64,000 bases of DNA, from contig NZ_VFJE01000047.1 in NCBI RefSeq assembly GCF_006385255.1, forward strand, positions 1 through 64,000, given 5' to 3'. Under the pieces are notes generated by a model. The model did not search any database. It worked only from the letters and a program-made list of their open reading frames with translations, and was not told the origin of the DNA. Positions 42,865-51,259 of the stretch are shown here, one piece after another (positions within the stretch are counted from its first letter, which is position 1; each line of letters opens with the position of its first letter). Source of the stretch: Flavobacterium microcysteis (GTDB taxonomy: Bacteria; Bacteroidota; Bacteroidia; Flavobacteriales; Flavobacteriaceae). A program made the position numbers and the translations under genes.

Positions 42865-42872
42865 TAACTTTG
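42865..42872 (+). promoter_or_regulatory. -7 promoter box of the amidotransferase gene
   Basis: TAACTTTG, an exact TAnnTTTG match 25 nt before the start codon. Confidence 0.5.
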
Positions 42873-42897
42873 CCTTATCATAACACTAAAACATCCC

Positions 42898-43467
42898 ATG
42901 AAAAACATACTTGTAATAGACAATTACGATAGCTTCACCTACAATCTGGTTCATTATTTAGAAGCTTTGGACTGCCAGGTTACGGTACTCAGAAACGATG
43001 AAATCGAGCTTAAAGAAGTCAAAAATTACGATAAAATTCTGCTTTCTCCAGGTCCGGGATTGCCTTCTGAAGCAGGTTTATTAAACGAAATTATCAAAGA
43101 ATATGCTTCCTCAAAAAGCATTTTAGGCATCTGTTTAGGACAGCAAGCCATCGGAGAAGTCTTCGGATCGACTTTAAAAAATCTTGAAAAAGTATACCAC
43201 GGAACTGCCTCCAAGACCAAAATTTTGGTGGACGACGAACCGCTTTTTAAAAATATTCCGACTGAATTTTGGGTAGGGAGATACCATTCCTGGGTCGTAG
43301 AAAAATCAAATTTAGGCCCTGATTTGGAAATAACTTCAGTCGATGAAAATGGAGAAATTATGTCGTTGCGCCATAAAAATTTTGATGTAAAAGGCGTGCA
43401 ATTTCACCCGGAATCCATTTTAACACCCCATGGGAAACAAATTTTAGAAAACTGGATCTTCAATTAG
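42898..43467 (+). CDS. Glutamine amidotransferase, PabA/TrpG type
   Basis: 189 residues, class I glutamine amidotransferase. The triad is present: nucleophile Cys in GICLGQQAIGEVFG and His/Glu in VQFHPESILTP; the N-terminus LVIDNYDSFTYNLVHYLEAL is typical of anthranilate/aminodeoxychorismate synthase component II. Supplies ammonia from glutamine to TrpE or PabB. No trp or folate gene adjoins it, so pabA (folate) or an amphibolic role is as likely as trpG. Confidence 0.93.
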   Translation: MKNILVIDNYDSFTYNLVHYLEALDCQVTVLRNDEIELKEVKNYDKILLSPGPGLPSEAGLLNEIIKEYASSKSILGICLGQQAIGEVFGSTLKNLEKVYHGTASKTKILVDDEPLFKNIPTEFWVGRYHSWVVEKSNLGPDLEITSVDENGEIMSLRHKNFDVKGVQFHPESILTPHGKQILENWIFN

Positions 43468-43597
43468 CCTATATTAATTTATTTGTTTATATAATATCAT
43501 TCAAATAATTGGATTAAAATAAATTAAATAGTTAACATAGAAATTATCTATCGCCTTTTTATTAAATACTTTTTGTTAAAAAACAGTTAAAAACAAA

Positions 43598-43635
43598 TTA
43601 AACAATCGTTTAATTTAAACAAGTGTTTAATTTTG
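43598..43635. promoter_or_regulatory. Two TetR-type operators over the efflux operon promoter
   Basis: TTAAACAATCGTTTAA (43598-43613) and TTAAACAAGTGTTTAA (43615-43630) share TTAAACnnnnGTTTAA and lie 17 bp apart. The second overlaps the -7 box TAATTTTG (43628-43635). This is the expected arrangement for autorepression by the TetR protein encoded just downstream. Confidence 0.7.
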
Positions 43636-43659
43636 TACTCGTTTTTAAAAGACAAAAAA

Positions 43660-44286
43660 ATGACGACTGATTTCAATGAAAAACAATTAGAAATCCTTCA
43701 GGTTGCCGAAGAGCTTTTTGCAGAAAAAGGTTTTGACGGAACTTCGATTCGCGACATCGCAAAAAAGGCGAATATCAATATAGCGATGATCTCTTACTAT
43801 TTTGGTTCCAAAGAAAAATTACTCGAATCTCTGATCATCTTCCGTACCTCCGATTTGAGATTGAAACTGGAAAGTCTTTTTAGCGAAGACCTCACTCCTT
43901 TCGAAAAAATAGAAAAGCTCATCGAACTTTATATTAACCGCCTGAACAAAAACAGATGCCTCTACCAAATTCTCCATTTTGAATTTTCTTCAAAAAAGAG
44001 AATCATGGATTTTAAGGTTTTCACAGATGTGAAAAAACAAAACATGCTTTCACTCCAAAAAATAATTACCGAAGGACAAGAAAAAGGAGTATTTCGTAAA
44101 AACATCAATACAGCACTTTTGCCCCCAACCATAATGGGCACTTTTTTTCACGTGCATACCAACAGACCTTTTTACGAAGAACTCTTCAATCTTAAAACCG
44201 ATGAAGCCTATGACCATTTCATCAAAACAGAATTAATTAATCACATCAAGCAAACAATTAAAGCCTTTTTAGTTTATGAAAACTAA
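43660..44286 (+). CDS. TetR-family repressor of the efflux operon
   Basis: 208 residues from the ATG at 43660; the TTG at 43633 lies within the promoter and is rejected. N-terminal TetR HTH: AEELFAEKGFDGTSIRDIAKKANINIAMISYYFGSKEKL. The C-terminal helical domain binds a ligand of unknown identity. First gene of a four-gene operon with TolC-, HlyD- and EmrB-like proteins; its stop overlaps the TolC start by 11 nt. Two palindromes over the promoter suggest it represses itself and the pump. Confidence 0.94.
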   Translation: MTTDFNEKQLEILQVAEELFAEKGFDGTSIRDIAKKANINIAMISYYFGSKEKLLESLIIFRTSDLRLKLESLFSEDLTPFEKIEKLIELYINRLNKNRCLYQILHFEFSSKKRIMDFKVFTDVKKQNMLSLQKIITEGQEKGVFRKNINTALLPPTIMGTFFHVHTNRPFYEELFNLKTDEAYDHFIKTELINHIKQTIKAFLVYEN

Positions 44287-45619
44287 TCCTCTGTTGTTAG
44301 GAATGCTTTTGGTTTTGGGATTTGCAGAAGTCGCAGCCCAAGAAAAAAAGCCCCTAACACTCAATGACGCCATTAGCTTGGCCGTCACGCAAAGCAATGA
44401 AGCTGGATTGGCAGACACCAAAGCCCAAACTTCGAAGTATGAGTTAGAGACCGTAAAAAACAATCGCTACCCAAGCCTGAAAATTTCAGGCCAGTATCAG
44501 CGACTGACCGAGGCCAACATCAACTCAAAGATTTCAATGGGAAGCTCAGAACCTGGCGAAGGTGGAGCTACTTCATCGCCTAAAGTAAATCAGCTGATTT
44601 TGGGACAAGCCAGTCTTTCAATGCCGCTCTTTTCAGGATTCAAATTAAAAAACAGTGTAAAAGCCTCAGAGAACAGATACCAGGCGGAACTGCTCAATGC
44701 CAAAAACACCAAAGAACAATTGGCAATGAACACGATCATCTTGTATGTGAACCTCTACAAGGCCCAACAATCTGTAAAACTGATCCAGGAAAACCTGAAA
44801 AGCTCACAGCAACGTGTAAAAGATTTTACGGCCATGGAAGAAAACGGTCTGATTGCCAGAAACGACCTTCTAAAATCACAACTGCAATCTTCAAATGTTG
44901 AATTGTCTCTGGAAGATGCCAAAAAGAACGTCACTACGATAAATTATCAGCTGGTGAACCTGCTCAAGCTTCCGGAAGGAACGCAAATTATGCCAGACGA
45001 AGCTGTTTTTTCAAAATTAGGCTTCTCTGAGGCTACTTTGAACGAAAATGATGCATTATCTAGCAGAAGCGATTTGGGAGCCTTACAGTGGATGCAGAAA
45101 GCTTCTGAGGCCAACATAAAAGCTGCCGAAGGAAATTACTATCCATCCGTATCGCTACTTGGCGGTTATGTGGCTTTTGACCTGAAAAACGTATTGGAAG
45201 TAAACAATGCCATCAATTTTGGGGTTGGCGTTTCCTATGACCTTTCTTCTATCTTTAAAAATGGGAAAGATGTCAAGTTAGCAAAAAGCCAGGCTTCAGA
45301 AACCAAACAATCTACAGATATCCTGACGGATCGGATCAAGGTAGAAGTACACGATGCCCAGGAAAATTATGCACTTTCCCTAAAACAATACAAAGTGTAT
45401 CAGGAAGCTGTCACACAGGCATCGGAAAATTTCAGAATCGTAAAAGACAAATACGATAACGGGCTTTCTGACACCAACGACTTATTAGAAGCCGATGTAC
45501 AAGACCTGCAGGCAAAACTAAACGAAGCATTTTCAAAGGCAGATATTGCGCAAAGCTATTATGAACTGCTAAATGTTTCTGGCAAACTAACCGATTCATT
45601 CAACATCACTAAAAACTAA
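44276..45619 (+). CDS. TolC-family outer-membrane efflux protein
   Basis: 447 residues. Signal peptide (LLLGMLLVLGFAEVAAQ) and two outer-membrane-factor repeats of long amphipathic helices (for example QSVKLIQENLKSSQQRVKDF, VEVHDAQENYALSLKQY, VKDKYDNGLSDTNDLLEADV). Forms the outer-membrane exit duct of the tripartite pump with the next two genes. Overlaps the TetR gene. Confidence 0.94.
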   Translation: MKTNPLLLGMLLVLGFAEVAAQEKKPLTLNDAISLAVTQSNEAGLADTKAQTSKYELETVKNNRYPSLKISGQYQRLTEANINSKISMGSSEPGEGGATSSPKVNQLILGQASLSMPLFSGFKLKNSVKASENRYQAELLNAKNTKEQLAMNTIILYVNLYKAQQSVKLIQENLKSSQQRVKDFTAMEENGLIARNDLLKSQLQSSNVELSLEDAKKNVTTINYQLVNLLKLPEGTQIMPDEAVFSKLGFSEATLNENDALSSRSDLGALQWMQKASEANIKAAEGNYYPSVSLLGGYVAFDLKNVLEVNNAINFGVGVSYDLSSIFKNGKDVKLAKSQASETKQSTDILTDRIKVEVHDAQENYALSLKQYKVYQEAVTQASENFRIVKDKYDNGLSDTNDLLEADVQDLQAKLNEAFSKADIAQSYYELLNVSGKLTDSFNITKN

Positions 45620-45630
45620 ATTCTTTCACG

Positions 45631-46710
45631 ATGGAAAAGAAAAAAACAAATAAAAAGTTTACCTATATCCTTATTGCGCTCGTGGTAGTTGGCGCAACCT
45701 ATGGAATCTACAAGTATGTGCACTCACTTTCACATGAAACGACTGATGATGCACAGATTGAGAAAAACATGAACCCGATTATCCCTCGAGTTTCGGGTTA
45801 TGTGACAAAAGTATATGTCAAAGACAACGACTTCGTGAAAAAAGGCGATACGCTTTTTGTAATCGACAACAAAGATTATTTGGTAAAAGTAGAAGAAGCC
45901 AATGCAGCTTTAGTGGCAGCACAGGGCAATCTGGAAGTTTCAAAAGCGGATATAGGCGGTGCTTTGGCAGGCGTTTCAGTTTCTGAAGCCAACATTTCCT
46001 CTGCCGGTGGTAATATCGAAACAGCTAAAATCAGACTGACAAGAGCTACGAACGATTTTGTGCGTTATCAAAATCTTTATAAAAACAGATCCATCACAAA
46101 ACAACAATTCGAACAGGCCGAAGCAGCAAAACTGGAAGCAGAAAGCGAATTGAAAATTTTGCAACAACAGCAAAGAGCGAGCACTTATCAAAAATCGGTG
46201 GCAGCTTCACGTTCTAATGTAAGCAACAAACAGGCTGAAATTGCTGCTGCTAATATCAAGAAAGCACAAGCCGTACTCGATGCTGCTAAATTAAACCTGA
46301 ATTATACAATCGTTACAGCTTCTATTGACGGGCAGGTTTCTAAAATAAACATACAGCCGGGGCAATTTATACAACCGGGACAATCGCTGTTTTATATTAT
46401 CAATAACACTGAAGCTTGGGTTATTGCGAACTTTAAAGAAACGCAATTGAGCAAAATGGTAATAGGACAAAAAGTAAGTATCCGTGTTGATGCTTATCCT
46501 GATTATGAATTCAAAGGTACCATTACCTCATTTTCTCCTGCAACCGGAGCACGTTTTTCACTATTGCCACCAGACAACGCAACTGGAAACTTCGTGAAAA
46601 CCGTACAAAGACTTCCTGTTAAAATCACTCTTGATCAGGAAAATGCTCCTGATAAAGTAAAAAATCTGCGTCCGGGTATGAACGTTGACGTTGATGTCCA
46701 CTTAAAATAA
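45631..46710 (+). CDS. HlyD/EmrA-family membrane-fusion protein
   Basis: 359 residues. One N-terminal membrane anchor (YILIALVVVGATYGIYKYV), a biotinyl/lipoyl-like segment (NPIIPRVSGYVTKVYVKDND and LNYTIVTASIDGQVSKINIQ), a long coiled coil between them, and a beta-barrel with FKETQLSKMVIGQKV. EmrA-type periplasmic adaptor linking the MFS pump to TolC. Third gene of the efflux operon. Confidence 0.94.
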   Translation: MEKKKTNKKFTYILIALVVVGATYGIYKYVHSLSHETTDDAQIEKNMNPIIPRVSGYVTKVYVKDNDFVKKGDTLFVIDNKDYLVKVEEANAALVAAQGNLEVSKADIGGALAGVSVSEANISSAGGNIETAKIRLTRATNDFVRYQNLYKNRSITKQQFEQAEAAKLEAESELKILQQQQRASTYQKSVAASRSNVSNKQAEIAAANIKKAQAVLDAAKLNLNYTIVTASIDGQVSKINIQPGQFIQPGQSLFYIINNTEAWVIANFKETQLSKMVIGQKVSIRVDAYPDYEFKGTITSFSPATGARFSLLPPDNATGNFVKTVQRLPVKITLDQENAPDKVKNLRPGMNVDVDVHLK

Positions 46711-46780
46711 ACCTCTTACCTATTGATGATTTCAGGATTGAATTCCAATTGCTGAAATCATCAATATAAAATCTTAAATA

Positions 46781-48367
46781 ATGGAAGCAACTTCAGGAGA
46801 AGACAGCTTAGTTGAATACGGCTTTAGGAGGGTTATCATCACGATTACCGCAGTGCTTTGTGCCTTGCTGGAGATTGTAGACACCACCATCGTGAACGTG
46901 GCCCTGACAGATATGCGAGGAAGCCTTGGTGCGACCTTGACTGACGTTGCCTGGGTTATTACGGCCTATGCTATTGCCAACGTTATCGTAATCCCGATGA
47001 CCAGCTGGCTGTCACAACAATTCGGCAGAAGAAACTATTTTGCCGTATCCATCATCATATTTACCGTCTCATCATTTCTCTGCGGTAACGCAACTAATAT
47101 TTGGGAACTTGTCATTTTTCGTTTTGTTCAGGGACTTGGTGGAGGAGCCTTATTGGTAACCGCACAGACAATCATCACAGAAAGTTATCCCGTTGCAAAA
47201 CGAGGAATGGCTCAGGCTATTTACGGCTTAGGAGTAATTGTTGGACCAACCCTGGGACCACCACTAGGAGGTTATATCGTAGAAAATTACTCCTGGCCTT
47301 ATATATTTTATATCAATATTCCTTTAGGTATCATTGCTACCATACTGACTTTATCCTATATCAAAAGTCCTAAATATGGCGAAAAACTAAAAGCAAGCCA
47401 GGTCGACTGGTGGGGAATCCTATTGCTCGCCATGTTTATTGGGTCTCTGCAATTTGTTTTAGAACACGGACAGCAAGACGATTGGTTTGATGACAAAATG
47501 ATTACCACGCTAAGTATTGTGAGCGTTGTAGGATTGATACTATTCATTTGGCGAGAACTGACCTATAAACATCCTATCGTAAACCTCAGCGTATTAAAAG
47601 ACGGAAACCTTAGGATAGGAACCGTAATGTGTTTTATCCTCGGATTCGGATTATACGGTTCAACGTTAATCTTACCTATCTATACCCAATCCGTTTTAGG
47701 CTGGACAGCCCTAGACGCTGGATTGTTGCTAATTCCGGGTTCCATCACCACAGCATTCATGATGCCTATTGTGGGAACCTTAATCCAAAAAGGCGTGCCG
47801 CAAGGCTATATGGTTGGTGTTGGATTCCTAATATTCTTTTTCTTTACGTTCTGGATGCATAATGTCATTACGCCGGATACCGGAGTAGAACATATGTTCT
47901 GGCCGTTAATTTTGAGAGGAATCGGACTGGGCTTATTATTCGTTCCTATTACCACACTAGCCTTATCAACCTTAAAAGGAAAACAGATTGGTGAAGGAGC
48001 CGCTTTCACCGGAATGATGAGACAATTAGGAGGATCTTTCGGTATTGCGATTATTACGACATTTATCACAAGATTCAGTCAGAACCACCGCGTAGATTTG
48101 GTTTCTCACCTTAGTGCAGACAAACTGGAAGTACAAAACAGAGTGCACCAGCTCCAACAAAGTTTTATGGCTAAAGGCTTTAGTGCCAACGAAGCGCTCA
48201 ACAAAGCCTATCAGGTACTGGATGTTTCGGTCATGAAACAGGCAACAGTACTATCGTATATGGATATCTTCCTTTATCTAGGAATCATGTTCTTATGCTG
48301 TATCCCAATTATCCTGCTTATCAAAAAGGGTAAAAACAAGATTAATCCGGCAGATGCCATGCATTAA
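46781..48367 (+). CDS. EmrB/QacA-type MFS drug transporter (DHA2, 14 spans)
   Basis: 528 residues, about 14 hydrophobic spans. Family motifs: LEIVDTTIVNVALTDM in span 1, WVITAYAIANVIVIP, QFGRRNYF (motif A) and GLGVIVGPTLGPPLGGYIVE (motif C of drug antiporters). Proton-driven export of hydrophobic drugs through the EmrAB-TolC-like complex encoded here. Last gene of the TetR-controlled operon; a terminator follows. Confidence 0.94.
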   Translation: MEATSGEDSLVEYGFRRVIITITAVLCALLEIVDTTIVNVALTDMRGSLGATLTDVAWVITAYAIANVIVIPMTSWLSQQFGRRNYFAVSIIIFTVSSFLCGNATNIWELVIFRFVQGLGGGALLVTAQTIITESYPVAKRGMAQAIYGLGVIVGPTLGPPLGGYIVENYSWPYIFYINIPLGIIATILTLSYIKSPKYGEKLKASQVDWWGILLLAMFIGSLQFVLEHGQQDDWFDDKMITTLSIVSVVGLILFIWRELTYKHPIVNLSVLKDGNLRIGTVMCFILGFGLYGSTLILPIYTQSVLGWTALDAGLLLIPGSITTAFMMPIVGTLIQKGVPQGYMVGVGFLIFFFFTFWMHNVITPDTGVEHMFWPLILRGIGLGLLFVPITTLALSTLKGKQIGEGAAFTGMMRQLGGSFGIAIITTFITRFSQNHRVDLVSHLSADKLEVQNRVHQLQQSFMAKGFSANEALNKAYQVLDVSVMKQATVLSYMDIFLYLGIMFLCCIPIILLIKKGKNKINPADAMH

Positions 48368-48389
48368 TATTTTTCAAGGTTATTATTTA

Positions 48390-48426
48390 AGAAAGCTTCG
48401 GATATCCCGAAGCTTTCTGTTTTTTA
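48390..48426 (+). terminator. Terminator of the efflux operon
   Basis: Perfect 12-bp stem AGAAAGCTTCGG/CCGAAGCTTTCT with a 5-nt loop and a T-run, 23 nt after the transporter stop. Confidence 0.9.
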
Positions 48427-48584
48427 ATTAGCGTTTATTTAATATCGGCTTAATTTGCTTCCGTGATTTTCCGCCTACTTTAGTCCCGCCATCAAAATAA
48501 AGGCCTTTAGGAAAACAACGAATCTTTTTATTTCATATATTTGATTGAATTTAAGATAGTTGCAATTAATTAAACATAATTACC

Positions 48585-48932
48585 ATGGGACTATTCGGAA
48601 AAAAAGAAAAGAAAATATTTAAGGAATTCAGCAAAAAAAGCGTAGAATACCTGACAGATATCAATAAAGACACTGATGAGCTTTTAGAAGAACTTCAGGA
48701 AAGCTATTCTGAAAATAGGTTTGCAATTCCGGAATTCATGAACCTCATCGAATCCATCAAGGCTAAAATTTCTTTCGAGGAATCCGAAAAGCTTGAGGAA
48801 CTTTCCCAAAAAATCGTCCAGATAAAAAAATGTGCCAAGAAAAGCGTCAGTGCTGTAGCCGAACTTTCAAGAAATCAGCGTAAAACAACCCGTGAAGCCA
48901 TCCGTGAATTCAATGAGTTTGTGGAATCATAA
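48585..48932 (+). CDS. Small hypothetical helical protein
   Basis: 115 residues, no signal or membrane segment, almost entirely charged helix with heptad-like spacing (ISFEESEKLEELSQKIVQIK). It starts MGLFGKKEKKIF. A TATATTTG box at 48536-48543 could be its promoter. No family recognised; possibly a coiled-coil adaptor. Confidence 0.68.
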   Translation: MGLFGKKEKKIFKEFSKKSVEYLTDINKDTDELLEELQESYSENRFAIPEFMNLIESIKAKISFEESEKLEELSQKIVQIKKCAKKSVSAVAELSRNQRKTTREAIREFNEFVES

Positions 48933-49383
48933 TACCCTTTAAATTTTGGATTTCTGATTTTGGATTTAAGATTTATGATTTTAGTCACTGATTAGAGTGA
49001 TTACACAAATTTAGAAGCCTATTAACCTTAGAACCTTAGCATCTTGGATTTTAGATTTTTGATTTTAGCCGCAGATTAAAATGATTACACGGATTCGAGA
49101 AGCCTATTAAACTTAGCTCCTCTATAGTTGATAGTTGATAATGGTAAGTAGATAGTGGTAAGTCGCTATTATGAAGCATTACACCAAATAAAACATATAC
49201 AAAAATTCACTTTCAAAAACTTACTCTCTTATATACAAAAAGCATAAACTTAGCGCCTCAAAACCTTAGCATCTTTGATTTGAGATTTTTGATTTCTGAC
49301 TTTAGCTACAGATTAGAATAATTCCTTGGATTTAGAAATCTATTAAACTTAGAACCTTAGCACCTTAGTGCCTTTACAAAACT
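48933..49383. repeat. Intergenic block of dispersed repeats
   Basis: 451 bp made largely of the families seen at 38910-39343, here mostly inverted: ACCTTAGAACCTTAGCATCT, CACTGATTAGAGTGATTAC, AGATTTTTGATTTTAG, and a GTTGATAGTTGATAATGG stretch (about 49128-49166). No gene seen. Confidence 0.75.
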
Positions 49384-50142
49384 TTATCGAGTAAAAACCA
49401 ATTTATTCCCTTTTGACAGGTTGGCATCAAATTGATATCCTTCGTAGTTAAAGCCTTTTAAATCCTCTATGGTTTCGGCATTGGTATCGATAATATAGCG
49501 CACCATCATGCCTCTCGCCTTTTTAGCAAAAAAGCTGATCATTTTTAGCTTGCCATCTTTGTAGTCTTTAAATTCCGGAGTAATCACAGGAACTTTAAGC
49601 GTTTTTACATCTACCGAATCAAAATATTCGTTGCTGGCAAGATTGACAAACAATTCGCCTTTTTTCAACTCGTCATTCAGCGATTTGGTAATTTTCTTTT
49701 TCCAGAACTCGTATAGATTTTTATTCTTTCCAATAGGAAGCTTTGTTCCCATTTCCAAACGATAAGGCTGCATTAAATCCAAAGGTTTTAGCAAACCGTA
49801 CAATCCTGATAAAATTCGGAGTTTTTCCTGCAAATCGTCTAATTTCTCCACTGGTAATGAATAAGCATCCAAACCAATATACACATCACCATTAAAAGCA
49901 TATACCGCCTGTCGTGAGTTCTGTAATGTAAACGGAGTTGCCCATTCCTGATTTCTATGCCAATTCAAATCGGCCAACTTTTCTGAAATATCCATCAACT
50001 CTGAAAGCTTTTTAGGCTTCAGCTTCTTCAATACTTTATGTACGGTATTGGATTCTTTTAGGAAAACCGATTCTGTATGTCGGTCTGTTGGTACGGCGGT
50101 TTCAAAATCTAATGATTTGGCTGGAGAAATAACAATTTTCAT
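49384..50142 (-). CDS. yaaA: Peroxide stress protein YaaA (DUF328/UPF0246)
   Basis: 252 residues, the usual family length. It begins MKIVISPAKSLDFE and contains FNGDVYIGLDA, ILSGLYGLLKPLDLMQPYRL, LVNLASNEYF and FFAKKARGMMVRYI, all characteristic of YaaA. In E. coli YaaA lowers intracellular free iron during peroxide stress. Monocistronic, with a -7 box just upstream at 50160-50167. Confidence 0.95.
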   Translation of the reverse strand: MKIVISPAKSLDFETAVPTDRHTESVFLKESNTVHKVLKKLKPKKLSELMDISEKLADLNWHRNQEWATPFTLQNSRQAVYAFNGDVYIGLDAYSLPVEKLDDLQEKLRILSGLYGLLKPLDLMQPYRLEMGTKLPIGKNKNLYEFWKKKITKSLNDELKKGELFVNLASNEYFDSVDVKTLKVPVITPEFKDYKDGKLKMISFFAKKARGMMVRYIIDTNAETIEDLKGFNYEGYQFDANLSKGNKLVFTR

Positions 50143-50159
50143 TTTCTGATATTTGATTT

Positions 50160-50167
50160 CAAAAATA
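50160..50167 (-). promoter_or_regulatory. -7 promoter box of yaaA
   Basis: Reads TATTTTTG on the minus strand (exact TAnnTTTG), about 18 nt before the yaaA start codon. Confidence 0.5.
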
Positions 50168-50257
50168 CAAAATCAATAACAGCTATTTTAGAGCAATTGT
50201 CATTTTTTATACCCAATCTTGATTTTTCAAATCCCAAACCAATTAGCCTCTTTTTAG

Positions 50258-50265
50258 TATATTTG
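50258..50265 (+). promoter_or_regulatory. -7 promoter box of the Crp/Fnr gene
   Basis: TATATTTG, an exact match, 25 nt before the TTG start. It limits how far upstream translation can begin and so supports the TTG. Confidence 0.45.
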
Positions 50266-50290
50266 TCTGAAACCTCAAAATCCTTACACT

Positions 50291-50872
50291 TTGTATTCTC
50301 AAATCAACAACAACATAAGCCGTTATGTTTCTTTTTCAGAAGAAGAACTTATTACATTCAACTCTTTTATGGAATACAAAAAGGTACCCAAAAAGACCAT
50401 TATGCTCCACGAAGGAGAAATGTGCAATTTTGAAGCTTTTGTAGTCAAAGGCTGTGTAAGGAAATATTATATCGACGCCAATGGCTTTGAAGTCATACTG
50501 CAATTTGCTATTGAAAATGCCTGGGTCAGCGACATTTCTTTTAGTATTTACGAAACAAAACCTAGTCAGGTATATATTGAAACGCTTGAAGACTGCGAGT
50601 TTTTGATGTTTACACCTGAATCCAAAGAAGAACTTTTTGCAAAAGCACCCCGCTTTGAAAGAGCGTTCCGTATATTAATGCAACGAAATCTTGCCGTAAC
50701 ACAAAACAGGCTGTTTCATACCATCTCCCAAACCGCAACAGAAAAATACCTCGAATTTCTGGAACTCTACCCTACCATCCCACAACGGGTTCCACAACAT
50801 TATATCGCTTCCTATTTAGGTATCTCACCGGAGTTTCTGAGTAAAGTCAGAGCGAGAATAGCGAAAAACTAG
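50291..50872 (+). CDS. Crp/Fnr-family transcriptional regulator
   Basis: 193 residues starting at TTG; the frame is closed by a stop shortly upstream and the next ATG would cut into the domain. Cyclic-nucleotide-binding-like beta roll (about 30-120: KTIMLHEGEMCNFEAFVVKG, IENAWVSDISF) and a C-terminal winged helix with VPQHYIASYLGISPEFLSKV. The cAMP-contacting residues of E. coli Crp are not evident, nor are Fnr Cys ligands, so the effector is unknown. It lies directly before the pirin/YceI genes, whose promoter carries a 14-bp Crp-like dyad, as does the dioxygenase operon 37 kb away. Confidence 0.9.
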   Translation: MYSQINNNISRYVSFSEEELITFNSFMEYKKVPKKTIMLHEGEMCNFEAFVVKGCVRKYYIDANGFEVILQFAIENAWVSDISFSIYETKPSQVYIETLEDCEFLMFTPESKEELFAKAPRFERAFRILMQRNLAVTQNRLFHTISQTATEKYLEFLELYPTIPQRVPQHYIASYLGISPEFLSKVRARIAKN

Positions 50873-51187
50873 TTGTTAGTGGATATGGGATAGTTTATAG
50901 TGGATAGTTTATAGTTGTTAGTGGATAGTCTTTAGTTAGGAGACTGCGGGGAGAAGGTTTTTGATTTCATATTTATGATTTAGGATTTAGGATTTTTGAT
51001 TTGGGATTTTTGATAGCTGAACGAAAAAGTGTTTGTTTACTATAAACATATACTACTATTTACACACATATATCAAAATGCCATCACATAAATCTCATAT
51101 CCACATACTAACTCCTCACTATCCATTATCCACTAACAACCATAAACTATCCACTATAAACTATCCCTTATCCACTATCAACTATTT
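50873..51187. repeat. Intergenic block of GGATAG/TATAGT-type repeats
   Basis: Built from AGTTGTTAGTGGATA, GATAGTTTATAGTGG, and GATTTAGGATTTTTGATTTG units on the left and their inverted forms (CACTAACAACCATAAACTATC, trimmed: ACTATCCACTATAAACTATC) on the right, so the block as a whole is a loose inverted repeat. No gene seen. Confidence 0.72.
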
Positions 51188-51236
51188 TTTCTTGTCCTAG
51201 TTCAATGCCCAGCTAAATTTTCTGTCGGAAATTTGT
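51188..51236 (+). promoter_or_regulatory. Crp/Fnr-type site and promoter of the pirin operon
   Basis: The 21-nt element at 51188-51208 is identical to that at 14165-14185, including TTGTCCTAGTTCAATGC. The sequence ATTTGT follows at an offset of 43 nt in both cases (51231 here, 14208 there), with GAAATTTG as the -7 box. The surrounding DNA differs, so the match is not a recent duplication of the whole region. Confidence 0.65.
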
Positions 51237-51259
51237 CATGTAATTAAAAAGCACTGATT

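Noticed and set aside
43633..43659. TTG start for the TetR gene
   Set aside because: It falls within the -7 box and operator; the ATG at 43660 gives the usual TetR N-terminus.
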